Part shown: positions 23,341 to 33,328 of the stretch, piece by piece
Layout: each line of letters opens with the position of its first letter
Position numbering within the stretch: position 1 is the stretch's first letter
Origin: Botryosphaeria dothidea
Taxonomy: Eukaryota; Ascomycota; Dothideomycetes; Botryosphaeriales; Botryosphaeriaceae
Assembly (NCBI GenBank): GCA_011503125.2
Contig: WWBZ02000033.1
Coordinates: 1,240,001-1,304,000 of the forward strand
Length of the DNA: 64,000 nucleotides
Reading direction: 5' to 3'
Made by a program: the position numbers and the translations under genes
Notes under the pieces: model-generated
Seen by the model: only the letters and a program-made list of their open reading frames with translations
The model's database searches: none
Told to the model about the DNA's origin: nothing

Positions 23341-23380
23341 AGGGCCCCTGCTCCCGGACCAAACCTACACCACCACAACG

Positions 23381-23725
23381 ATGAAGGCCACCACCACCAC
23401 CCTCCTCGCCCTCGCCTCCACCCTCGTCGGCACCGCCACCGCTTGCCGCCAGCTCTCCTGCGCCAGCGACGCGTGCGAAGCGACGCCCGAGCAGGCCGCC
23501 GTCCGGCTGTGCAACGCGCTGTCGGGCCTGCAGAGCGGGGCGACGGGCGACGCCGCGGCGCTCGGCTACGAGGCGGGCACGAACCGCTACACCGGCACGC
23601 TGGCGGTGTGGCGCGCCCACGACGTGGTCGACGACTGGAGCAAGGTCGAGGGGTACACGATGTACGCGGCGGACCAGAAGAGCAATGTCGGCGGGTGCAA
23701 GGTCGTGAAGAATGTGGACTGTTAG
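23381..23725 (+). CDS. Small secreted cysteine-containing protein, 114 aa
   Basis: A single-exon gene. The N-terminus MKATTTTLLALASTLVGTAT is a clear signal peptide, with cleavage likely just before ACRQLSC. The mature chain of about 93 residues has six cysteines: three in the first dozen residues (CRQLSC and DAC), one in RLCN, then GGCK and a terminal DC. The middle is polar with several Tyr and Trp residues (NRYTGTLAVWRAHDVVDDW). The codon third position is strongly G/C, more so than the surrounding DNA, which supports real coding. No named family is recognised. With the 253-aa and 113-aa genes it makes a loose group of three secreted-protein genes within 5 kb. Confidence 0.8.
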   Translation: MKATTTTLLALASTLVGTATACRQLSCASDACEATPEQAAVRLCNALSGLQSGATGDAAALGYEAGTNRYTGTLAVWRAHDVVDDWSKVEGYTMYAADQKSNVGGCKVVKNVDC

Positions 23726-26238
23726 ACGGAAAGGGAGGCGGTGAGTGTGCTCGCGGGTTTGTTTTGTGTTGAGGTCAGACGAGCGATGCGGAGTTTTTCG
23801 TACTGACTGCGGTGCAGAGGTCTTGACGCAGGCGAATTTCATGGGGAAGAACGGTGTAAATACCGGGGCAGATGCTTGAGTCTTTGTAAATACGGAACGT
23901 TCCGATGTTGGAATAACATTTTTTTTTTTTTGGAATATCCAAGTTCATTCCAATGGTCAGGCTAAGAGGCGTGGGGTGACAGATAGGCTGTTGTTAATTC
24001 GATACGCTATGATTTTAGTAGTGGCATGAAGGGATGCTACCTTTGGAAGATCCTGTTATAATTTTACCTAGACACTAGAAGGTAAGTGAAGTTGAAGTGA
24101 GCTTGGGCTGGGCTCCGAGCTGTGCCTAGAGGTGTGCCTGGCGTTGTGCTAACCGCGCTAAAAGTAAGCAGCCACAAAAATAAAACATAGGAAATGCATC
24201 CACTTGGGATAGGTGGCCTTCCACCAGCTTTCCATACAGCCGTTGACACATCCAAGACTTATCAAGTATTTCCCTGCTGATTCTTTGAAGGACTCCCCTC
24301 ACACAGGCCTTCATTTCCGTCTCTACCAGCCTCGAATCCAATTTTCTAAATTCCTGGAGGACGACTGGGCTCCATGTGGCTTACGCTTAGCGCCTGGAAT
24401 ATTCGGTGTGCTAATGCGGCCTAAGTTCTGAGCGATAGGCTATGCCGTAGAGGACGGGCGGATAGCTTTGTCCTTTCAACCCCATCCACAGCTTATTCGA
24501 TAAGTTCAGTTATCTATTTGGACTTCGTGATCAAGTCAGGCGGAGCGTAGACTATCGCTTGACCAGACGCGTACGCGTGGACATCCGGGCGGCCAGTTTG
24601 GCTACAGGTAGACGATCGAGTAAACAAGCGGATGGAAAATCCAGTGGCGCTCGAGAGCTTGTTGCTTGAGGTACGTGGATTCTGAGTGACATCTGTAAAG
24701 GGAATTACATAAGTCAAATGCTCTTATTCTACTATGGTGGAATATCTTTCACGATGGTGATGGTATACGTACCTTTTTCTCTCGATAGGCCAGACCGTCT
24801 TGTCGGAGCATCTGCGGAAATCCATGGGCTCAGATCGTTTGACAGGAATAACGCATATCTGAGGTGAACTCCGATCTGTCGGTGCGAAGGACGACGCATT
24901 TGGGGTTCGGTCCAGTGTGAATGGCAAAGGTTCCTGAGCTACATTTGCTTTGATTTTCACGGCTGGTCTCCCCATATGGTCTGATTGATGACGTAGCCAA
25001 TACAGTATGCTTTCCGGTCAAGAAGACGTCGAGATGGCTGTGCCCAATTCCAGATGTGGCCTCATGAGTAGCTTTCAATGCTGTCCATGCATCGAGATGC
25101 GTTTGACTGACTAGGCATTCATAGCCAGAGCACACTTTCTCGCAAGGCGTCAATGTTTATCCGTAGTTGCGGGGAGCTTTTTCGGTGTTCCATGGCGCGG
25201 AATCGCATTGCCAACAAATGGTCCTGTGGCGGAGTGGCCTGCTAAGGTATGAGCGACTGCATGCAGTCAGCATGGGAGTGACAAGTCCTCAACTCGTTGC
25301 ATACCAGGAGTCACAAAAAATTGTATGTCTCTTTGCGATTAAGGTCACAGAAGACGTTCATGGGTGGCTACCTAGGTGTTCTCGTGTCTTCGCCGCTTCT
25401 GGAGTTGAATAGGCAAAGACGTCCGAACACCGCGTCCTACCAGATAAAAAGCCTCTCGGGTCGGACTTGGGGCCGTTGTTTGAAGCGCGGAGACCATATC
25501 CCAAAAACAACAATTAAAGATCGTGTCCGTTGATTCATCGATGGATATGGCGTGGTCCAGAGCGCATACAGATGGCGGGTTGGGTGGCGGGAGCAGGCCC
25601 GAGGCTCCTCGGGGATAGCGGGCTGGCTTGCGCAGGGGTGTTGTAGGCCTCAGGGCCTGACGCTGAAAAAGGGTGGCACGGAGTGGGGGCAGGCCGGCCG
25701 AGTGGCTTCGGAAGCACTCGGCAGCCGGGCCGGTGCTGCATAAGTGCACAAGTAGATGGGTAAGCACGATCGGAAGAGCTAGGAGAGGGCGGTACGGGAG
25801 CAGCTGGGCAGGATTCGGCGGGAGAGGAGGAGGAGCGGGAGGAACAAGGGAACGCCACGACGACGCGCAAACGTGCGCACAGGGAAACGGGCCGTATTTC
25901 AGAGCACGACGTGTCGCCCTACTTGCGCTCCTTCTGGTAGCTAAACTCTCCAGACAGACTCGACCCTAATTGCTGCTGGTTCGGCGACCTAGCGCACCGT
26001 TGGAAGCACGGGCGCCGCCCTAAACAGAACACCTGCAGCGTGCCTGCGCCAGCCTTAAATACACTGCGCCGCTCGGCCAAGCGTCTCGCGTCTCGCACTC
26101 GTATCCACCTTCTCCCCCAACCCGAGCCGCCTCTCCCCCAGACATTCCAGAAAGTATACCCTTTGCCGACTCAGCCCTGCGCAATCCACCCTCCGCTGCC
26201 CCAAAAGCAAGTCTCGCGGCGGTGGAGCTGCCGCCGCC
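23726..26238. other. intergenic: AT-richer DNA and promoter of a Zn2Cys6 gene
   Basis: About 2.5 kb. It begins with 3' flanking DNA with a 13-T run (23919-23931). Between 24514 and 25153 three minus-strand frames have non-random-looking text, some with cysteines, but I could not join them with valid splice sites. The last 200 bp (26040-26238) are CT-rich, as in a promoter or leader. Confidence 0.45.
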
Positions 26239-27876
26239 ATGATTCCCACAGGGTCTCGGAAGCCCCATCGGAAGTCTCGCAATGGCTGCGGCCACTGCAA
26301 GCGCCGCAAAATCAAAGTACGTCAGCGAGTCTTTGCTTGGGCCTCCTCCCCGCAGGAAGAATACACATCAATCGCCTGCTCTGTGCTGTCCGCTAGCGCT
26401 TTGTCCGCTCCCTTGACCCTTCGTCCACCTGCCCCTCTCCTGCCCGCCAAATCGCATCAGCCTGCACCTGTCCAGTTGCGATTGCGTTTTTCTCCCTCGT
26501 CCTACCAATGCCATCATGACTGCTTCAGGCCGTGTTCCCCCGAGTGCTGTAACGACGATTGCCGTCACGTGATGGAGAACTGACGATGTATCCATCAGTG
26601 CGACGAGACGAAACCACATTGTCGCAACTGCATCAAGCACTCGATAACATGCGACTTCCCGGAGATCATGGCCCGCAAGGCCGCCTCGGCCTCGCAGAGC
26701 CCTCATGGATACATGGGTTCCGTATCGATGGGCTCCTCCACCACCGGCCACCCACCCCCCAGCGTAGCCACACCCGGTTCAGTCTCGGGCCTTGCTCCGA
26801 GTCCGCAGATGGGAGTGGATACCATACCGCTTCTGGACGATGAGAGTCATCTAACTTTGAACATGGTTGACCTGGAGCTGCTGCATAATTTCGTGACTTC
26901 CACATGCTTTACCATCTCTCAAAACCCAGAGCTCCGCACACTCTGGCGCGTCGAAGTCCCCCGCCTGGCTTTCCACCATGATTTCGTCATGCGCGCCATC
27001 CTGGCCGTATCGGCAGCGCATATGGCCCACTGGAAGCCGGACAAGGCCGACTTCTACATATCCCGCGCCATCGCCCACCACAAAATCGGCTTGCGCGGCC
27101 CCACTATGATCCTACCCCACGTCAACAAAGACAACTGCTCTCCACTGTACATCTTCAGCGCGCTGACCGCCATCCTGAGTCTGGCCATGCCCCGCAAACC
27201 CGACGACATCCTCTTCGTCGGCAGCGAGGGCGTGGCCGAATGGCTCTTCCTCCTCCGCGGCATCAGCAGCATCGTCGACAGTTCGCGCGACTGGCTCGTC
27301 AGCGGCAGCATCGGCGCCATGGTCCACCGCGTCAACATCCCCGGCTTGGACCCGCAGCTCCAGTCGCAATTACACGACCCAGCCAGCGTCGACAGCAACG
27401 GCAACGGCAGCAGCAGCCACACGGCGACGCCAGCGATGTCCGCCGCCGCCGGCGGGGCCGAGCACGCGCGCCCGCCCGAGGACGACCACCTGCAGGAGCT
27501 GCGCCGCTTCGTCGAGCGCGACCTCGGCGGCGGCGGCGACACGGAGCGCCTGCAGATCTACACGAACGCCATGGACGAGCTGGCCAAGAGCTACACCCAC
27601 GTCTACAACCTCGCCCCCACCGACTGCAACCTCCGCAGCATCTTCTCGTGGGCCTGCCAGGTGTCCAACGAATATCTCACCCTCCTGTCCCAGCACCAGC
27701 CGCACGCCTTGCTCATCTTCGCCCACTATAGCATCCTGCTCCATCGCCTGGACAGCTTCTGGTGGGTCAAGGGCTGGGGGACCCATCTGATTACGCGGAT
27801 ATACCATCTCATCGAGCCTGTGTATAGGCAATGGGTGAGGTGGCCGATCGAGGAGATTGGGTGGGTGCCGAGATGA
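26239..27876 (+). CDS. Zn2Cys6 transcription factor with fungal-specific C-terminal domain (UPC2-like type)
   Basis: DNA-binding regulator of 451 residues from exons 26239-26316 and 26599-27876. The 282-bp intron lies inside the zinc cluster. The cluster is residues 17-44 with canonical spacing C-x2-C-x6-C-x6-C-x2-C-x6-C: NGCGHCKRRKIK then CDETKPHCRNC and TCDFPE. A Ser/Gly/Pro-rich linker follows (about 50-100). The C-terminal half (about 104-440) has the helical text found in regulators annotated as sterol-uptake-control or C6 proteins, such as VDLELLHNFVTSTCFTISQN, then ILAVSAAHMAHWKP and WLFLLRGISSI. An acidic/Gly insert lies near residues 300-335. Targets cannot be told from sequence; Upc2-like folds also occur in regulators unrelated to sterols. 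Its intron is longer than others here, but donor and acceptor are standard. Confidence 0.88.
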
Positions 27877-30800
27877 GGCTGCTCGTGGTCTGAAGAGGAG
27901 GGATTCTACGAAATACACGGATTGCAAATTCAGGCGTCTTTGAGAAAGCATTTCAGAGCGCGGATCATATCATTCATGGGAGCTTGTGTTGTTACATTCT
28001 TACGTGGCATGGAGCTTTACTCGTTACGTGGGCATGTGGAGTTCATTGATCTGGATTGGAGCCGGTCGTTTGCTGTTTTTCATGTGTATAAAATTTGCAA
28101 GAAATGGACGAAATTTTCTTATGCCTGCTTCCAGCTTCACACAGAAATCTAGTCTACCAGGCGCCAGGGGAAGATAGGGAACTACTCGAGTGGTCTTTCC
28201 TCGATGCAGGTTTTCAATGCAGGTCAGAAAGCTTATCCATAAGCTTTCTTGGTTCAAGCCATTCCCTGCATGTTCTTGCTCATGGTTGCCGCAACGCGGA
28301 TGATGTGACCGGTCGAGGAACGAGTTCTTCCCCCGCAGAAAAGCTTAAACAAGCATTGTCGGCGTCGGGTTCGGAAATCGCCTCCTCCCGCGCTTACAAT
28401 ATATACATGGCCGTCGTCGTCAGCACCTGAAGGCTAAGCCAGATCAAAGCAAGCGGACTTGCAGAGTCGAAAGTATCCAAGCGAGATCTATCCAATAGAT
28501 AGCCTCTTCTAGGGAGCTTTCGCAAAGGTCCTTCTACGGACTGAGCGCGTGGTTTTCTGCTTACCACCAGTTATTGGTCGCACAGTGACCGCTGTACATA
28601 AGACGCGCCATCTCGGTGTACCCGTATTCTATTTTTGCAATGCCAATCACAGCCACTCCCTCTCTGTCTCAGCCCTACAAACGGCATTTCTAATTACCGA
28701 ACACCGTCGATGTTCGAACTTGCGGATCAGCTGCCGGTGGGCATGTTTTTCTCCAGCCCTACGGAGGGCCTTGAAAATGGGTGTATCAGCATAACTAGAT
28801 ATACTTTGCCTCCAGAAATGATCGGCGTGAGGGGTTGGAGAAAGGAGGATGGGCTTTACTTTACTGTGTACCTCTTAGCTTACATGCAATACGGCATAAT
28901 GAGCCGTAGTCTCTAGGGGAACTGCAGCGAGGCTGAGCGACAAACATTGCGGCCGCTGGCATCGTGGCTTTCCTCGTGAGACTGCTTACGACGATAGAAT
29001 CAAGCCACCACAGTTCCCACATTTCCCCATATTTCCCCTCATATCCACGGTTCAACAGACAGATCGGTATGCAGGACGTAAATACGAATACGAAGCGTCG
29101 CCGACCCGAGCGGAACCCGAGAGTTGTACACGTTCGGATCCGAAACACGAGACACACTTTCTCGGACCACCCGTCCTCCGGCAATGGACCGATCGGCCAT
29201 GAAACACGTGCCGTAGCTGTTTCCATCTCCGATAACCAAGGCCTTCTCGAATGATCGAAACCATCTCGAACGATCCAGATTGACGCCTCAGCGCTTGTTC
29301 GCAACAACGTCGTTGGTCACGCCCTTATCTTTCCACGACAATCCGCGCGCAAGGAAGAGCAGGAGTGACGTAGCCACATGTATAGCGTGGCGACGACGGA
29401 TCCGTCCCCTTGACTCTAGGACCCACATACGCTATTCCAAGAACAACACGGGGGAGGCTGGAGAGTTGGGCATCTACGAGCAGATCCTTAGCGTGGAGAG
29501 AAGGCGCACCTGGGAACGAGACAACGTGCGACAACGTCATACTTCATCGACCTGGAATTACTCCAGATCATGTGCGTCGGGTACCCCCGTCGTTACATCG
29601 GAAGGGTGCAGCAAGGCACACCGGCATATGAAACCGCAAAAATTAGGGACCAGTAGGGTGAATGATCAACTTGCAACCATGACCCCGAATATCTCAATAC
29701 CATCCCAGCAGAAGGACTAAACAGCGCGACTTGTCTTATAGGGCTGAGTGAAACATGAGGGATATGATGTCAATCTCCAGAGTTCTAGAACAAAGTTGCA
29801 GACCTGCACGGGGACTTGAAGCGTCCGTCCAGACATGAATGTGACCTGACACTTCTGGAAGATGAACGCTCCAACTACACATGCGTGCTTGCACTACCTG
29901 CTAGATCGATACCATTTTGAAACTCCCTCTCGCACTCGGACAGCCGTTCCAGACCCGCACTTGGGGGGGTGGAAGCGAAAAGACTGTCCTCTGGCTCGAG
30001 TTGCACGCACATCACCGAGCAGACAAAGCATTCTAGAACACAAGCAACCTGATCTATGCGTAGGGCGCAGCATTCCTTCTAGAAGGCCAAGCCGAAGAAC
30101 GCCTTGGTCTCGGATCTTGGATCCTCCTCCTCGCGAAGAGCCGCTTCTGTATTCGTGTCCGTGTACGTATCCGCAAACCCGATCCTTGCCCGGCTATTGC
30201 GCACATATGGCGAAGAAATCGGTTTCGAGTCGTGGGCCGGCCCGCCACGAAGAGGAAATAAGCATCTTGAGTCCCCACTTCTCGCCAATTAAGTCGTTTT
30301 ACCTGCGTCTTTCGCGAGCGGTCAAGCATTTTGTTTCTATATTCGGTTATCTCTGGTTGGTCTCTCCTCGTCTTGGCTTCCCGCAGCAGCGGAGAGCGAA
30401 GAATTCGGGGTGGAGTTCTCCGCCGACGACTCGATGGCTGAGAACGGCACAGACTGATGGTAAGCAATGTGGCTGGTCTTGTATACAGCGGGACAAGCGT
30501 TCAGCGGTGTACGCGTCCACTTCCCTCGCATTGCTGCTGTGCTTCGCTTCGCCCACTGCTTGCGAGTCGTCTGTACCCCGAAATAACCTTTGGTTAGTGA
30601 GTCTGTATCGCGTCGTCAAAGATGGAGGGGCGATATAAAGCTTGCTTTTGTCACCACAAGAGTACACTGTATTATCCATCACTTGGACTCAAGCTTACCA
30701 CGATCGTGACGACGCTCTTAAAGTCAACAATAATACCCATTCACAAGCACGACAAACCTTCGAAAAACTTCTCTCGAGACATCAAACTTAACAGTTCTAT

Positions 30801-30891
30801 TGCTCATCTTTCGATTTTTGGAAAAGACTACCTCTCGGCGCCGTTAATCCCAAGGAATAAATTACTCCAAGCGCCAGCAGTGAAAAAAAAA
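27877..30891. other. intergenic: no supported gene; leader of the RTA1 gene
   Basis: About 3.0 kb. The minus-strand frame 29039 to about 29290 encodes a 60-80 residue stretch with protein-like composition, but I found no start or upstream exon. The remainder is without recognisable genes. The 250 bp before 30892 are A-rich and include a nine-A run just before the RTA1 start. Confidence 0.45.
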
Positions 30892-31898
30892 ATGGCAAAC
30901 GACGTTGGAGAATTCGTGTTGTACCACTACAACCCCTCGACTGCTTTGGCGGCCGTCTTCATCGCTCTCTTTGCCAATACAACGCTTTTCCACCTCTGGC
31001 AACTAATCAGGCGACGGACATGGTATTTTATACCATTCATCATTGGAGGCATTTGTAAGTTTCCCGTACGAGTTGGCGATCTCGGCAGGATGAAGCTAAT
31101 GGGTTGACCAGTCGAAACGGTCGGGTATCTCGGTCGCTTCATCTCCAGCCGACAAACACCTGATTGGAAGACATGGCCGTACGTCATGCAAAGCCTGACT
31201 CTCCTTCTGGCACCTGCCTTCTTCGCTGCATCTATCTACATGATTCTGGGTCGCATCATCCGTCTGACTGACGGCTCGGCTCATTCACCTATCCGGGTGA
31301 ACTGGCTGACGAAAATTTTTGTGCTTGGCGATGTGATCTCCTTCTTGGGACAAAGTGCCGGTGCGTCCAGTTCGCTGGATTTCTTGAGATAGAAATGCTG
31401 ACGATCTTAGGCGGTGGTATGCTTTCTCAGGCCGACACCAAAAATGATGTGAAGTGGGGCGAGAGAATCATCATCGGCGGTCTCTGCGTCCAGCTTCTTT
31501 TCTTCGGGCTTTTCATGATCTGCGCCGCTATCTTCCACATTCGTATCCTGCGCGTACCCACGGCCAAGGTGAATTCGTTGACAGTTCCTTGGCAGCGGTT
31601 TCTGGTCGTGTTGTACGTCGCTAGCATCCTCATCATGGTCCGGTCGGTGTTCCGCGTTGTCGAATACATCCAAGGTTCCGACGGATATTTGATGAGCAAG
31701 GAGATGTTCATCTACATCTTCGACGCGTCGTTAATGTTTCTCACCATGATCATCTTCAACATCTGGCACCCCAGCCGTATCATCAGTCGCGCTTCCGCGA
31801 CAGAACACACGTCTGATGAGGAATCCGCGCACAGCAGCCACCAGATGCTTCAGCATTTGAAGCCAGTGCACGCATCGAGACGGTCTGGAGCAGCATAG
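30892..31898 (+). CDS. RTA1-family membrane protein (lipid-translocating exporter-like), 7 TM
   Basis: Exons 30892-31054, 31112-31360 and 31411-31898 splice to 299 residues, usual for the family. Seven hydrophobic segments can be seen, including ALAAVFIALFANTTLFHLWQL, then YFIPFIIGGIFETVGYLGRF, with the family hallmark ETVGYLGR, then LLLAPAFFAASIYMILGRII, a segment around KIFVLGDVISFLGQSAGGGM, and three more. RTA1 proteins are plasma-membrane or vacuolar proteins linked to resistance to toxic lipids and azole-like stress (Rta1, Rsb1, Pug1). Introns restore IF|ETVG and SAG|GGML. The Ser/His-rich C-terminal tail is cytosolic by prediction. It is convergent with the Zn2Cys6 gene, with only 20 bp between stop codons. 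Confidence 0.93.
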
Positions 31899-31918
31899 GG
31901 CTGAACTAACAATCCTTT

Positions 31919-33328
31919 CTATCTGTTTGCCGTGTTCCGGCGAGTCAGGTGAAGCCTCTCACGCAGACTGCGGGTGCTGCGCATGGTCTTGCTGGAGGGG
32001 TTGCCTGCCTGCGCCTCAACGGCGGAGACACGAGTCATCTGCCCCACATCTGCTTGTTGCTTCTTGCTTTCGCGTTCAAGCCAGTCGGCGAGAGCTCTTT
32101 GGTAGCCGTCGCCGTCAAACTTGTTTGGCCAGCCGTGGCGGAGGTACAACCGCTTAATTTCTAGGTCGGATCCAGGGAGCGAGGAAGACAATTGGTAGCC
32201 ATGGAGACCACGCAGGGGAACGAGGGTCAGATTCCGGTAACCCTCAACGATGTCGTTGAGCGCCTCGCCGGGAGCGCGGGACTTCAAGTTATCGAATTCT
32301 TCTCTGCCCTTCTGACTGTAGAGCTGAAAAGGTGTTGCGAGCTTCATGGATTTGGTTTCGATGTTGTAGACGTAGAAATTTCCGTAGTCGGAGCATGACT
32401 TGAATACAATCAATTCGTTTGGTCTCGCAACATCAAGCATGTCCTCAGCCTCGCCCCTGTCGAGGTAGTTGATCCCATAGGTGCCATGGTCCAATTCCGG
32501 GCTGGCGCGCTGGACGACGGTGTTCTTCAGGAAAGGCAAGAAGCGCATGATGTCGATGATGCGCTCGTCATAGCCCAGCGGTTCCAAGGTCTGGAGCAGC
32601 TGGTGGTGCGGGGGCCATTGCAGCTCATCTGCAGGGATGTAACGCATTTTGACGAGGGTGGCGTAGATGCGGCGCACGCCCTCGATGAAGTCACGGTGCT
32701 CCTCCAGCGGCGGAGGCAGATCGCCGACATCGACGAAATCGTCGGCTGACATGCCCTGAGGAATGGTGTCCAGAGGCGGCGACTGGCTGAAGTGACACGA
32801 GAAGCCGTTCCTCTCGCAGCCGGAGCCTGCATGCGGTTAGGCATGACGCACGACACGTGACGTTGGGTGACACCCGCGGCAATGCAAGATAAAGTTGGCG
32901 AGACTTACACTGGGGACGCTTGCCGTCGCATTGGAAGTGACGGGTGGTGCAGACGGAACAGGCCGAGTCGGCGAGCGACGGCGGCGGCGACGGCTTCTGC
33001 TGGTTCGGCCGACCGAAGTCGCGAGCTTGGTCTGACAGGTTAGCTTCGGGGTCGCAGGTGAGGCAGAGCGCTACACACAGTCCTGGGTGCCTATGTCGCC
33101 GGTGGTGTGCGAGCGGCGGAAGTTGCCTGTGTAGGGCACGGAGCTGCGGCGGGCATGCTGCTGCGGGCTGTTGGGTAGCTGGCGTTGGTCCATGGCGGGG
33201 CAATTGAGGCGGGTGGAGGCGACAAAGACGGCCTGCGACTGCTTGGTGGGCTTTGAGAAGTTGGGCGGCGGCTGGAAGTGGCGGTAATTAGGCGCAGCGA
33301 AGGTCGGGGCTGCGTGCTCGGTCGCCAT
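31919..33328 (-). CDS. Zn2Cys6 DNA-binding protein with an unusual conserved C-terminal region
   Basis: Exons 33328-33079, 33031-32909 and 32826-31919 give 426 residues. Residues 1-105 are Gln/Pro-rich and disordered. A Zn2Cys6 cluster sits centrally at C108, C111, C118, C125, C128 and C135, with canonical spacing (SACSVCTTRHFQCDGKRPQC then SGCERNGFSC). It lacks the usual run of Lys/Arg between the second and third cysteines. The C-terminal 290 residues include a compact region starting MSADDFVDVGDLPPPLEEHR and then IYATLVKMRYIPADELQWPP, which is not the usual fungal_trans/MHR domain and which I cannot name. The tail is basic (RSTRSLRERLHLTRR). Introns join as D|YQAR and PQC|SGC, so the cluster is complete only after splicing. 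It is probably a nuclear regulator; target unknown. Confidence 0.78.

Larger units (their letters stand above)
21863..23380. other. intergenic: no gene; tandem duplication near 23.1 kb
   Basis: About 1.5 kb of fairly AT-rich DNA. It holds a short C run near 22141-22149, a CTCCCGAG-rich patch near 22600, and the imperfect 37-bp tandem duplication listed separately. The end is the promoter of the 114-aa secreted protein gene. No coding exon supported. Confidence 0.5.

Noticed and set aside
24514..25153. Three neighbouring minus-strand frames, some with cysteines, as a possible secreted protein gene
   Set aside because: No signal peptide, stops separate the frames, and no valid donor/acceptor pair joined them in phase.
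28700..28735. GTTCGAAC-like text resembling a tRNA B box
   Set aside because: No A box or cloverleaf at the correct distance.
29862..30638. 258-codon plus-strand frame
   Set aside because: Composition is Arg/Ser/Pro-rich and irregular, with competing antisense frames; no domain or start context.
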